A DNA stretch of 64,000 nucleotides from Spongiactinospora sp. TRM90649 (GTDB taxonomy: Bacteria; Actinomycetota; Actinomycetes; Streptosporangiales; Streptosporangiaceae): the NCBI RefSeq assembly GCF_029382225.1, contig NZ_JARLTC010000031.1, positions 93,318-157,317 on the forward strand. Direction: 5' to 3'. Made by a program: the position numbers and the translations under genes. Shown piece by piece: positions 33,798 to 42,365 of the stretch; within the stretch, counting starts at the first letter, position 1; each line of letters opens with the position of its first letter. The notes beneath the pieces were generated by a model that made no database searches, had not been told where the DNA came from, and saw only the letters and a program-made list of their open reading frames with translations.

Positions 33798-34595
33798 ATG
33801 GACGTCGCGGCCACGCAGGGTGAGGAGACCGTCGGAGACCTGCTGCGCGAGTGGCGCCGACGGCGCCGGGTGAGCCAGCTCGACCTTGCGATCGAGGCCG
33901 GGGTGTCCGCGCGGCACGTCAGCTTCCTGGAGACCGGCCGGGCGCGGCCCAGCCGGGAGATGGTCATGCGCCTGTCCGACCACCTGGGCGTGCCGCTGCG
34001 GCACCGCAACCGGCTGCTGGTGGCCGCCGGGCACGCGCCGGTCTACCGCGAGCGGCCGATCGCCGCGCCGGAGATGGGCGCGGTCCGCGGGGCGCTCGAC
34101 AAGATCCTCGCCGGGCACGAGCCGTATCCGGCCCTGGTCGTGGACCGCGCCTGGGACCTGGTCGCCGCCAACCGGGGCGCCGGGCTCTTCCTCGACGGGC
34201 TGCCCGCCGACCTGCTCAAGGAGCCGGTCAACGTGCTGCGGCTCACCCTCCACCCCGACGGCCTGGCCCGCGACCTGGCCAACCTGAGCGAGGTCAGGTC
34301 GCATCTGCTCGGCCACCTGCGGGCGCAGGCGGAGTCGTCGGGCGAGCCGCGCCTGGCCGACCTGCACGACGAACTGGCCGCCTACCGTTACCCCGGTGCC
34401 GAGCCCGGCCCCGCGCGCCCCTACGCCACCGGCGACGTCCTGCTGCCGCTGCGCCTGCGGCGCGGCGGCGCGGTGCTGTCGATGTTCACCACGATCGCCG
34501 TCTTCGGCACGCCGCTCGACGTGACCGTCTCCGAGCTGGCCATCGAGCTGTTCTGGCCGAACGACGAGGCCACCGCCGCCCTGCTGCGCGGGTGA
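33798..34595 (+). CDS. XRE-family regulator with MmyB-like ligand domain
   Basis: 265 residues from ATG 33798. HTH: LLREWRRRRRVSQLDLAIEA, then VSARHVSFLETGRARPS. The C-terminal part is the MmyB-like sensor domain (PYPALVVDRAWDLVAANRGA, LFLDGLPADLLKEPVNVLR, SMFTTIAVFGTPLDVT), a PAS-like pocket thought to bind fatty acyl ligands. Such regulators often control an adjacent dehydrogenase or their own gene; the perfect GGTAA/TTACC sites upstream point to autoregulation and possibly control of the divergent Asp-box gene. Confidence 0.88.
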   Translation: MDVAATQGEETVGDLLREWRRRRRVSQLDLAIEAGVSARHVSFLETGRARPSREMVMRLSDHLGVPLRHRNRLLVAAGHAPVYRERPIAAPEMGAVRGALDKILAGHEPYPALVVDRAWDLVAANRGAGLFLDGLPADLLKEPVNVLRLTLHPDGLARDLANLSEVRSHLLGHLRAQAESSGEPRLADLHDELAAYRYPGAEPGPARPYATGDVLLPLRLRRGGAVLSMFTTIAVFGTPLDVTVSELAIELFWPNDEATAALLRG

Positions 34596-34614
34596 CGGCG
34601 CCCCCGGCCGCGGC

Positions 34615-35733
34615 TCACTGCTCACCGGGGGCGGCGTCGCGGTGGATGCGCGCCGCCGGCACGCCGTCCAGGCGCAGCCGCCGCACCGTCTCGGTGACCA
34701 TGCCGGGCGGGCCGCACACGTAGGCGTCGTGGTCGCGCCAGGAGTGGAAGCGTTCGATCGCCTCGGGCAGGGTGCCGCGCAAGCCGTCGTAGCCCGGGTC
34801 GGCCGAGACCACGGGCAGCACCCGCAGCCAGGGGAACCCGGACCGCATGCGCAGCAGGTCCGGCAGGTCGTAGAGCTCGGCGCGGCTGCGCGCGCCGTAC
34901 AGCAGGTGGATGTTGAGGCGGCGGCCGGACGTGATCAGCGACTCCACGATCGCCTTGATCGGCGCCAGGCCGGTGCCGCCCGCGACGGCGAGCACGTCTC
35001 GGTCGGATCCGTCCGCGGGCGTCATGGCCCCCAGCGCGGGCCCCAGCATCACCGAGTCGCCGATGCGCGTCTGGTGCGTCAGCGCGGTGGAGACCCAGCC
35101 GCCGGAGACGGCCCGCACGTGCAGCCGCACCGTGTTGTCCTCGCGCGGCGCGTTGGCGATTGAGAAGGTCCGCCAGACGCGTGGCCACCGCGTGGTCTGC
35201 ACGGAGACGTACTGCCCCGGCGCGTACGGCAGGCGCCGCGCCGGCCGCAGCGTGAGCACAGCGATGTCGCCGGTGCGCAGCTCGTGGTCGATCACCTCGG
35301 CCGGCCACCAGGCGGGGGAGACCTCCGCGTCGGCCTCGGCCGCCCTGATCATGATGTCGGCGGCCGTGGCGTAGGCCGCCGTCCACGCCTTCTCCATCTC
35401 GCCGGACCATACCGGCGCGGCGAACCATCTGGCCGTCGCGAGCAGGGCGGCGCCCACGGCGGCGTAATGGTCGGCGAGGACGCCGTACTTGCGGTGGTCG
35501 CGGCCGAGCTGCCCGAGGTAGGACGCCAGGCCGTCGGGGCTGTCCAGGCTCCACACGATGCGGGTCAGCGCCGCGAAGAGGCGCTCGCGCTGGACGTCCA
35601 TGGCCGGGGGGAACATCGTCCGCAGCCGCGGGCTTTCGGCGAACAACCGGCCGTAGAAGTACGCCGCGGCCTTCGCGCCCGCGGGTTCGATGAGAGCGAA
35701 ACTCTCCTTGATCAGAATCGGATTGAGTGACAT
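34615..35733 (-). CDS. Flavohemoglobin-type globin-reductase fusion
   Basis: 372 residues from ATG 35733. Globin domain ~1-140: distal Tyr in AAAYFYGRLF, proximal His in LGRDHRKYGVL. Reductase ~150-372: FAD motif RTFSIANAPRED, flavin/NAD region AVAGGTGLAPIKAIVE and the C-terminal YVCGPPGMVTETV. It oxidises nitric oxide to nitrate with NAD(P)H, or acts as an oxygen-dependent reductase. Its promoter region holds a perfect 9-bp palindrome (35756-35778), a candidate NO- or redox-sensor site. Confidence 0.87.
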   Translation of the reverse strand: MSLNPILIKESFALIEPAGAKAAAYFYGRLFAESPRLRTMFPPAMDVQRERLFAALTRIVWSLDSPDGLASYLGQLGRDHRKYGVLADHYAAVGAALLATARWFAAPVWSGEMEKAWTAAYATAADIMIRAAEADAEVSPAWWPAEVIDHELRTGDIAVLTLRPARRLPYAPGQYVSVQTTRWPRVWRTFSIANAPREDNTVRLHVRAVSGGWVSTALTHQTRIGDSVMLGPALGAMTPADGSDRDVLAVAGGTGLAPIKAIVESLITSGRRLNIHLLYGARSRAELYDLPDLLRMRSGFPWLRVLPVVSADPGYDGLRGTLPEAIERFHSWRDHDAYVCGPPGMVTETVRRLRLDGVPAARIHRDAAPGEQ

Positions 35734-35755
35734 TTCTCGAAACCCCACCCCTAAT

Positions 35756-35778
35756 CGATCGGAAAGGAATTCCGATCG
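35756..35778. promoter_or_regulatory. 23-bp perfect palindrome upstream of the flavohemoglobin gene
   Basis: CGATCGGAA (35756-35764) and TTCCGATCG (35770-35778) are exact reverse complements around AGGAA. It lies 23-45 bases before the start codon. Length and symmetry suggest an operator for a dimeric regulator. The rest of 35734-36035, between this gene and the VOC gene, holds no gene and is AT-richer than its surroundings. Confidence 0.65.
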
Positions 35779-36035
35779 TCGGTGACCCACCTCCGTGACG
35801 GGCTCCGGGTGCCGAACGCCCGCGGCCCCGGTCCCGGCGGGCGCTCGGCCTTCGAGTTTCGCACCCGTACGGGGGCGGCACAACCGATTCACCGCAATGT
35901 CCGGCTTAAGCATCCTCATCGGTGCGGACGTCACATTTTCAGCCGTCCATTGGAATTTCCGGCGAGTGGGATCAAGAAATGAGAGGAATTCTCGTGTCTT
36001 ATTCGTGTGGAATATTCGCGTTCACCGGCCCGGCG

Positions 36036-36485
36036 TCACATGACGTCGAACTCGTTCCCCTCCGGATCGGCCAGCGTCACCAGGTGCGCGCCGCGGTCGC
36101 GGACGGTGGCCAGCACCGTCGCCCCCAGCTCCACCAGGCGGGCGACCTCGGCGTCGCGCCGGTCGCCGCCCACGTGCAGGTCGAGGTGCAGGCGGTTCTT
36201 GACCGTCTTGGCCTCCGGGACGGCCTGGAAGAGCAGGCGCCTGCCAAGGCCGGTGCCCGTCTGCTCGTCGACCGGGTCGCCGGGGTGCCGGACGGCCGCC
36301 AGCGCGCGCCAGGCCAGGCGTTCGCCCACGCGGGTCACCGCCTCCTCGCCCACGGCGCCCATGGCCATCAGGCGCTCGATGTGGGCCCCGTTGTCCTCCT
36401 CTACGTAGCCGAGGGCGGCGGCCCAGAACGCGGTCTGGCGGTGGGGGTCGGTGCAGTCGATCACGAGCTTCCAGTCAACGGTCAT
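36036..36485 (-). CDS. VOC/glyoxalase-superfamily protein
   Basis: 149 residues from ATG 36485. Two beta-alpha-beta-beta-beta modules: TVDWKLVIDCTDPHRQTAFW at the N-terminus and NRLHLDLHVGGDRRDAEVAR in the middle, then LVTLADPEGNEFDVM at the end with the metal-ligand-type Glu. It resembles the glyoxalase_6 group. Function unknown. A palindrome overlaps the promoter immediately upstream, so it is probably regulated. Confidence 0.82.
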   Translation of the reverse strand: MTVDWKLVIDCTDPHRQTAFWAAALGYVEEDNGAHIERLMAMGAVGEEAVTRVGERLAWRALAAVRHPGDPVDEQTGTGLGRRLLFQAVPEAKTVKNRLHLDLHVGGDRRDAEVARLVELGATVLATVRDRGAHLVTLADPEGNEFDVM

Positions 36486-36506
36486 GTAACCAGTTATATC
36501 GGTTAC
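36486..36506 (-). promoter_or_regulatory. Palindrome over the VOC gene promoter
   Basis: GTAACC (36486-36491) and GGTTAC (36501-36506) are exact inverted repeats with a 9-bp AT-rich spacer. On the minus strand the spacer reads GATATAACT, a plausible -10 element right before the ATG, so a bound repressor would block the promoter of a leaderless message. Confidence 0.5.
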
Positions 36507-36728
36507 GGGGCGAGAGCGGCAACCGGCCCCCCTCTTCCCGCTGCTCAGTGCGCTGGAGGGTGGATCTTGGGGGTGGGGCGGTGTGTGACGGGAGGGGATG
36601 AAGTGACTGGACTGATACCCGAGATGCGTAACATGACCGAAAAATCATGCGGAATGATGGGATAGTCGCTGGAATGGAGTAGCTGGCCGCCTACGCGGCA
36701 CGGCCTCGCGCATTCCCCTGGAGATCGT

Positions 36729-37418
36729 ATGTCCCGACCGTTGATCGGTGTCACCGCCTACCTCGAAGCCGCCCGGTGGGGCGCCTGGGTGCGTGAGGCG
36801 GTGGTGTCACCTCCCTCCTACGCGAAGGCGGTGACGAGGGCCGGCGGCGCACCCGTGATAATTCCACCGCTGCGCCCCGACGTGGTCGACGACTACGTGC
36901 GCGGTCTGTCCGGCCTGGTGCTGGCCGGGGGAGTGGAGATCGACCCCACCCTGTACGGCGAGCAGCCCGATGACCGCGTCGAGGACCCCCAGCCGCACCG
37001 CGACCGCTTCGAGCTGGCCTTGGCCCGCGCCGCCGTGGAGGCCGACGTGCCGATCCTGGCGATCGCGCGCGGCATGCACGTCCTCAACATCGCCCAGGGC
37101 GGCAGCCTCATCGGCTGGCTGCCCGAGGCCGTCGGCCACGAGCGGCACCATGAGACCCAGACGCCGCACACCATCCAGGTGAGCGTCTCCAGCAAGCTCG
37201 GCAAGGCCCTCGGCGACTCGGTCGAGGTCGCCGCGCCGCACCGGCAGGCCGTCCGGCGGCTGGGCAGCGGGCTGATCGCCGTCGCCTGGGCCGACGACCA
37301 GATCGTCGAGGGCGTCGAACTGCAGGGCCACCGCTTCGGCGTGGGCGTGCAGTGGCACCCCGAGCGCGGCGACGACAACCGGCTCTTCGACGCCCTGGTG
37401 GACGCCGCCCGGCCCTGA
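36729..37418 (+). CDS. Peptidase C26 (gamma-glutamyl-GABA hydrolase-like), nucleophile Cys replaced
   Basis: 229 residues from ATG 36729 (GGAG just upstream). The class I glutamine amidotransferase fold is clear: LIGVTAYLEAARWGAW, LSGLVLAGGVEIDPTLYGE, VPILAIARGMHVLNIAQGG, then GVGVQWHPERG. In PuuD-type enzymes the third motif reads GICRGMQ; here the nucleophile Cys is Ala (residue 113), while the His-Glu pair at the end is kept. Hydrolysis by the usual mechanism is therefore excluded; it may bind a gamma-glutamyl compound or act as a regulator. It has its own upstream region of ~220 bases. Confidence 0.8.
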   Translation: MSRPLIGVTAYLEAARWGAWVREAVVSPPSYAKAVTRAGGAPVIIPPLRPDVVDDYVRGLSGLVLAGGVEIDPTLYGEQPDDRVEDPQPHRDRFELALARAAVEADVPILAIARGMHVLNIAQGGSLIGWLPEAVGHERHHETQTPHTIQVSVSSKLGKALGDSVEVAAPHRQAVRRLGSGLIAVAWADDQIVEGVELQGHRFGVGVQWHPERGDDNRLFDALVDAARP

Positions 37419-37457
37419 TCGCGGGACGCGGGGCGCGGCTTGGACTATCGTGCGATC

Positions 37458-38255
37458 GTGGGCGGCTACGAGGGATACGAACGCCTGAAGATCGACTGGG
37501 CGGCCGACGGGGTGCTGCGGATCGTGATCAGCGAACCGCGCCGGCGCAACGCCGTGGACATGACCGGCCACCGCGAGCTGGCGGCGATCTGGCGCGACGC
37601 CGACGCCGACGACTCCGTGCGGGCCGTGCTGATCAGGGGAGAGGGCGAGACCTTCTCGGCGGGCGGTGACCTGTCGATGATCGAGGAGATGACCCGCGAC
37701 CACGAGGTCCGGATGCGGATCCTGGGCGAGGCCCGCGACATCGTCTACAACGTGATCAACTGCTCCAAGCCGATCGTCTCCGCCGTCCAGGGACCGGCCG
37801 TCGGCGCGGGCCTGGCCGTCGCGCTGCTGGCCGACGTGTCGGTCGCCGGGCGCACCGCCCGCATCATCGACGGCCACACGCGCCTCGGCGTGGCCGCCGG
37901 AGACCACGCGGCGATCGTGTGGCCGCTGCTGTGCGGGCTGGCCAAGGCGAAGTACCACCTGCTGCTCTGCGAGCCGCTCAGCGGCGCGGAGGCCGAGCGG
38001 ATCGGCCTGGTGAGCCTGTGCGTGGACGACGACGCGGTGCACGATCGCGCGCTGGAGATCGCGGTTCGCCTCGCCCGGGGCTCGGCCGAGGCGATCCGCC
38101 TGACGAAGTACGCGCTGAACAACTGGCTCCGCCAGGCGGGCCCGGCCTTCGACGCCTCACTCGCCCTGGAGTTCCTCGGCTTCACCGGGCCCGACGTCGT
38201 CGAGGGCGTGCGGGCGGTGCGCGAACGGCGCGACCCGGAATTCCCCGCCCGCTAG
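37458..38255 (+). CDS. Enoyl-CoA hydratase/isomerase (crotonase family)
   Basis: 265 residues from GTG 37458, chosen because TATCGT (37446-37451) lies six bases upstream; a TTG at 37440 is the alternative. Crotonase fold: VLRIVISEPRRRNAVDM, oxyanion-hole blocks EGETFSAGGDLSMIEEM and VQGPAVGAGLAVALLAD. One catalytic Glu position is less obvious (DGHTRLGVAAGDHAA), so the specific activity is uncertain. It hydrates or isomerises an enoyl-CoA thioester. Stand-alone gene. Confidence 0.85.
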   Translation: MGGYEGYERLKIDWAADGVLRIVISEPRRRNAVDMTGHRELAAIWRDADADDSVRAVLIRGEGETFSAGGDLSMIEEMTRDHEVRMRILGEARDIVYNVINCSKPIVSAVQGPAVGAGLAVALLADVSVAGRTARIIDGHTRLGVAAGDHAAIVWPLLCGLAKAKYHLLLCEPLSGAEAERIGLVSLCVDDDAVHDRALEIAVRLARGSAEAIRLTKYALNNWLRQAGPAFDASLALEFLGFTGPDVVEGVRAVRERRDPEFPAR

Positions 38256-38263
38256 GGGCCCCG

Positions 38264-38860
38264 CTAGGGGCGCGGCCGGGGGCGCCGGGCGGTGTAGACG
38301 AACGCGGGCGGCAGGTTGCCCCACACCGTGCGGCCCGCCACGACCTCCTCGAACGCGATCTGCAGCAGGCGGCGGAACCGCCGCGCCGTCGACAGGGGCA
38401 GGGCGTGGACGTAGGCGAACGTGGTGAACGCCGCCGTCGGCGACATCGAGGTCAGCACCGCGCGCAGCAGCCGCCGCTGGTGGTCCTGGGAGAACGCGGC
38501 CCAGGGCAGGCCGCTGACGACCGCGTCGGCGGAGCCGAGGCCGCGCTCGCGCAGCAGGTCGGGCAGCGTCTCGGCGTCGGCGGTCACGACGTCGACACCG
38601 GGGAAGCGCGATTCGAGCAGCCGCGCCATCGGTTCGTTGATCTCCACCGCCAGGTGGTGGCCGCGCCCGCCGAGGCGCTCCTGGATCGCCTCGGTGAACG
38701 GGCCGGTACCCGGCCCCAGCTCGACCACCACGGGATCTCCGGTCTCCGGCACCGGCGCGGTGACACTGCGCGCGAGCGCTCGGGAGCTGGGGGCCACCGC
38801 TCCGACGAGGGAGGGGGATCGCATGAACTGCGAGAGGAAGAGCGAGGCGTCGCTGGGCAT
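38264..38860 (-). CDS. Class I SAM-dependent methyltransferase (phospholipid N-methyltransferase-like)
   Basis: 198 residues from ATG 38860. Rossmann motif I VVVELGPGTGPFTEAI, motif II-like HHLAVEINEPMARLLE and a motif IV-like AVVSGLPWAAF. The long lead-in FMRSPSLVGAVAPSSRALAR is typical of PmtA-like and rRNA-methylase-like bacterial enzymes that act on lipids. Substrate not certain. TAGCCT six bases upstream on the minus strand implies a leaderless message. Confidence 0.8.
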   Translation of the reverse strand: MPSDASLFLSQFMRSPSLVGAVAPSSRALARSVTAPVPETGDPVVVELGPGTGPFTEAIQERLGGRGHHLAVEINEPMARLLESRFPGVDVVTADAETLPDLLRERGLGSADAVVSGLPWAAFSQDHQRRLLRAVLTSMSPTAAFTTFAYVHALPLSTARRFRRLLQIAFEEVVAGRTVWGNLPPAFVYTARRPRPRP

Positions 38861-39013
38861 GCCATGAGGCTAGCGACTTTCCGGGACTGATCGGGTCGCC
38901 GCGCGGCACCGGGTCTCCGTCTCCGGCCGCGACCGCCCCGGATCCGCGTGTTCGGCACGGCGGGCGGCGGGCCACGCACGCGCGTCGCGAGACCGAACAG
39001 TAGGGTCGGCAGC

Positions 39014-39610
39014 GTGAGCGTGAAATCGGCCGAGGACCGCATCTGGACGGTCCCCAACGCCCTGAGCCTGGCACGCCTGCTCGGCGTGCCGGTCTTCCTG
39101 TGGCTGGTGCTCGGCCCCAAGGCCGACGCCTGGGCCATCGGCCTGCTCGCCCTCGCCGGGTTCTCCGACTGGCTCGACGGCAAGCTGGCCAGGGCGTGGA
39201 ACCAGACCAGCAGGCTCGGCCGGCTGCTCGACCCGCTCGCCGACCGTCTCTACATCCTGGCCACGCTGTTCGGCCTGGCCATGCGGGAGATCATCCCGTG
39301 GTGGCTGGCGCTGGCCATCCCGTTGCGCGACCTGCTGCTGCTCGCGATCGTGCCGCCGATCCTGCACCGCCTGGGGTACGGGCCCGCGCTGCCCGTGCAT
39401 TTCCTGGGCAAGGCGGCGACGGCGAACCTGCTCTACGCCTTCCCGCTGCTCTTCCTGGCCTCCCACACCGGCTGGTACTCCGAGCCCGCCGCGGTGCTCG
39501 GCTGGGCGCTCGCGATCTGGGGAACAGGTCTGTACTGGTGGGCAGGGGCGTTGTATGTGGTACAGGTGCGCCAGCTCGTAAAAGGAGCAAAGACACCACA
39601 AAAGGGGTGA
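39014..39610 (+). CDS. CDP-alcohol phosphatidyltransferase
   Basis: 198 residues from GTG 39014 (TAGGGT seven bases upstream). The CDP-OH-P signature is intact: D-x2-D-G-x2-A-R-x8-G-x3-D-x3-D in SDWLDGKLARAWNQTSRLG followed by RLLDPLADRL. Several hydrophobic helices. It transfers a phosphatidyl group from CDP-diacylglycerol to an alcohol (glycerol phosphate or inositol-type acceptor). It sits directly upstream of the mannose-phosphate gene, as its relatives do in actinobacterial core clusters. Confidence 0.88.
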   Translation: MSVKSAEDRIWTVPNALSLARLLGVPVFLWLVLGPKADAWAIGLLALAGFSDWLDGKLARAWNQTSRLGRLLDPLADRLYILATLFGLAMREIIPWWLALAIPLRDLLLLAIVPPILHRLGYGPALPVHFLGKAATANLLYAFPLLFLASHTGWYSEPAAVLGWALAIWGTGLYWWAGALYVVQVRQLVKGAKTPQKG

Positions 39611-39613
39611 TCC

Positions 39614-42115
39614 GTGAAGGCCGTCGTGATGGCAGGCGGGGAGGGGACGCGGCTGCGGCCCATGACCGCCAATCAGCCCAAACCCCTGCTTCCCGTGATC
39701 AACCGGCCGATCATGGAGCACGTGCTGCGCCTGCTGCGGCGGCACGGGCTCACCGAGACGGTCATCACCGTCCAGTTCCTCGCCGCGCTCATCCGCAACT
39801 ACTTCGGCGACGGCGAGGAGCTCGGGATGAGCCTCTACTACGCCACCGAGGACATGCCGCTCGGCACTGCGGGCAGCGTGAAGAACGCCGCCGACAAGCT
39901 GCGCGACGACCGGTTCCTGGTCATCTCGGGCGACGCCCTGACCGACATCGACCTCACCGACATGATCCGCTTCCACCGCGACAACGGCGCGCTGGTCACC
40001 ATCGGCCTCAAGCGGGTGCCCAACCCCCTGGAGTTCGGCATCGTCATCGTCGACGACCACGGCAAGGTGCAGCGGTTCCTGGAGAAGCCCACCTGGGGCC
40101 AGGTCTTCTCCGACACCGTCAACACCGGCATCTACGTCATGGAGCCCGAGGTCCTCGACGAGGTCGTGACCGGCCAGGCGGTCGACTGGTCCGCCGACGT
40201 CTTCCCCCGGCTGCTGGCGGGCGGCGCGCCCCTGTACGGCTACGTCGCCGAGGGCTACTGGGAGGACGTCGGCACTCACGAGAGCTACCTCAAGGCCCAG
40301 TCCGACGCCCTGTCCGGCTGGGTCAAGCTGGACATCGACGCCTTCGAGCTGTCGCCGGGCGTCTGGGTCGCCGAGGGCGCCTCCGTGGACGCCGACGCCG
40401 TGCTGAAGGGCCCGCTCTACATCGGCGACTACGCCAAGGTGGAGGCCGGGGCCGAACTGCGCGAGTACTCCGTGCTCGGCAGCAACGTGGTGGTCCGCGA
40501 GGGGGCGTTCGTGCACCGTGCGGTAGTCCACGACAACGTCTACATCGGGCCGAGCGCCAACCTGCGCGGCTGCGTCATCGGCAAGAACACCGACGTCATG
40601 ACCGGCGCGCGCATCGAGGAGAGCGCCGTCATCGGCGACGAGTGCATCATCGAGGCCGAGGCGTACGTCTCCTCCGGGGTGAAGGTCTACCCGTTCAAGA
40701 CCATCGAGGCCGGGGCGGTGGTCAACACCAGCGTCATCTGGGAGTCGCGCGGCCAGCGCAGCCTGTTCGGCCCGCGCGGGGTCAGCGGCCTGGTCAACGT
40801 GGAGATCACCCCGGAGCTGTGCGTACGGCTGGCCAGCGCCTACGCCACCACCCTGAAGAAGGGCACCTCGGTGATCACGTCGAGAGACTGCTCCAGGGCC
40901 GCAAGGGCGCTCAAGCGGGCCGTGGTGAGCGCTCTGAACGCCGGGGCCATCGACGTCCTCGACCTGGAGGCCACGCCGCTGCCCGTGGCCCGCTTCCACA
41001 CCGGCCGCACCGCCGCCGTCGGCGGCATCGCGCTGCGCACCACCTCCGGCGACCCGCAGAGCGTGGACATCGTCTTCACCGACGAGCAGGGCGCCGACCT
41101 CTCGCTGGGCGCGCAGCGCAAGCTGGAGCGGGTCTTCTCCCGCCAGGAGTTCCGCCGCGCCTTCCCCGGCGAGATCGCCGAGCTGACCTTCCCGGCAAGG
41201 GCCGTCGAGGACTACGCCCACGAGCTGCTGCGCTGCGTGGACATGAACGGCGTGCGCGGCGCCGAGATGAAGGTCGTGGTCGACTGCGCGGGCGGCACCT
41301 CCTCGCTGGTCATGCCGACCCTGCTGGGCCGCGTCGGGGTCGACGTGCTCACCGTCAACAGCCGCCTCGACGACACCTCGCCCACCGAGACGCTGGCCGA
41401 GCGCCGCCGCGACCTGCAACGCCTGTCGGAGCTGGTGTCCTCCTCGCGGGCCGCCTTCGGGGTCCGCTTCGACCCGGTCGGCGAGCGGGTCGCCCTGGTC
41501 GATGAGAAGGGCCAGCTCATCAGCGAGGAGCGGGCCCTGCTGGTGGTGCTCGACCTGGTGGCCGCCGAGCGCGGCGGGGGCCGGGTGGCGCTGCCGGTCA
41601 CCACCACCCGGGTGGCCGAGCAGGTGTGCCGCTTCCACGGCGTCCAGGTGCACTGGACGGCGACCGCGCTGGACGAGCTGACCACCGCCGCCGCGGGCCA
41701 CGACATGATCTTCGCCGCCGACGGCAAGGGCGGCTTCGTCGTCCCGGAGTTCGGTCCCACCGTGGACGGCATCGCGGTGTTCATGCGGCTGCTGGGGCTC
41801 GTGGCGCGCACGCGCCTGTCGCTGAGCCGGATCGACGCCCGCATCCCGGAGGCGAAGCTGCTGCGCCGTACGGTGCCCACGCCCTGGGCGGCCAAGGGCG
41901 CGGTGATGCGCTCGGTCATAGAGGCGGCCGAGGGCTACCACATCGACACCACCGACGGCGTGCGGGTCGTGGACGGCGACGGCGGCTGGGCGCTGGTGCT
42001 GCCCGACCCCAGCGAGGCCGTCACGCACCTATGGGCCGAGGCGCACGACATGGACACCGCCCAGAGCCTGCTCGAACACTGGGCCAGGGTGGTCGAACGC
42101 GCGGCGGGCACATGA
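39614..42115 (+). CDS. GDP-mannose pyrophosphorylase fused to a PMM-like domain
   Basis: 833 residues from GTG 39614 with AAAGGGG upstream. Residues ~1-230 are a nucleotidyltransferase (KAVVMAGGEGTRLRPMT; YWEDVGTHESYL). Residues ~245-370 are left-handed beta-helix repeats (VWVAEGASVDADAVLKGPLY). Residues ~375-833 are phosphohexomutase-like. In the latter, the active-serine loop reads LRTTSGDPQSV rather than TASHNP, and the Mg loop VRFDPVGERVALV lacks the DGDxDR acidic set, so mutase activity is doubtful. It makes GDP-mannose for glycolipids; the third domain may be structural or regulatory. Three bases separate it from the upstream gene. Confidence 0.88.
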   Translation: MKAVVMAGGEGTRLRPMTANQPKPLLPVINRPIMEHVLRLLRRHGLTETVITVQFLAALIRNYFGDGEELGMSLYYATEDMPLGTAGSVKNAADKLRDDRFLVISGDALTDIDLTDMIRFHRDNGALVTIGLKRVPNPLEFGIVIVDDHGKVQRFLEKPTWGQVFSDTVNTGIYVMEPEVLDEVVTGQAVDWSADVFPRLLAGGAPLYGYVAEGYWEDVGTHESYLKAQSDALSGWVKLDIDAFELSPGVWVAEGASVDADAVLKGPLYIGDYAKVEAGAELREYSVLGSNVVVREGAFVHRAVVHDNVYIGPSANLRGCVIGKNTDVMTGARIEESAVIGDECIIEAEAYVSSGVKVYPFKTIEAGAVVNTSVIWESRGQRSLFGPRGVSGLVNVEITPELCVRLASAYATTLKKGTSVITSRDCSRAARALKRAVVSALNAGAIDVLDLEATPLPVARFHTGRTAAVGGIALRTTSGDPQSVDIVFTDEQGADLSLGAQRKLERVFSRQEFRRAFPGEIAELTFPARAVEDYAHELLRCVDMNGVRGAEMKVVVDCAGGTSSLVMPTLLGRVGVDVLTVNSRLDDTSPTETLAERRRDLQRLSELVSSSRAAFGVRFDPVGERVALVDEKGQLISEERALLVVLDLVAAERGGGRVALPVTTTRVAEQVCRFHGVQVHWTATALDELTTAAAGHDMIFAADGKGGFVVPEFGPTVDGIAVFMRLLGLVARTRLSLSRIDARIPEAKLLRRTVPTPWAAKGAVMRSVIEAAEGYHIDTTDGVRVVDGDGGWALVLPDPSEAVTHLWAEAHDMDTAQSLLEHWARVVERAAGT

Positions 42116-42237
42116 TCACACGGCGCGGGGGCCTTGTCACGATTGCGGCCGATCATGCCGAACGGCGCGGCGGCATGGACCGGAAGGCCACGGCGGCGGT
42201 AACTTTGTCACCGTCCGAACCCACCGTCCGGCCCGCC

Positions 42238-42266
42238 TTGACCTTTGAGTCTCATCAGCGTAAGTT
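42238..42266 (+). promoter_or_regulatory. Promoter of the garA-ftsR operon
   Basis: TTGACC (42238-42243), a 17-nt spacer and TAAGTT (42261-42266), about 90 bases before the garA start. Matches the housekeeping consensus at both hexamers. The 5' leader carries no recognised RNA element. Confidence 0.7.
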
Positions 42267-42365
42267 GCGGCATTCGCAGTCTGAGGAACGTTTGAGAAAC
42301 GAAGAGCGAGGCGCGCACCGTCAGCACCGTGACCGCGTCTTCGCGGTAGGAGGCCGAGCCGATCG

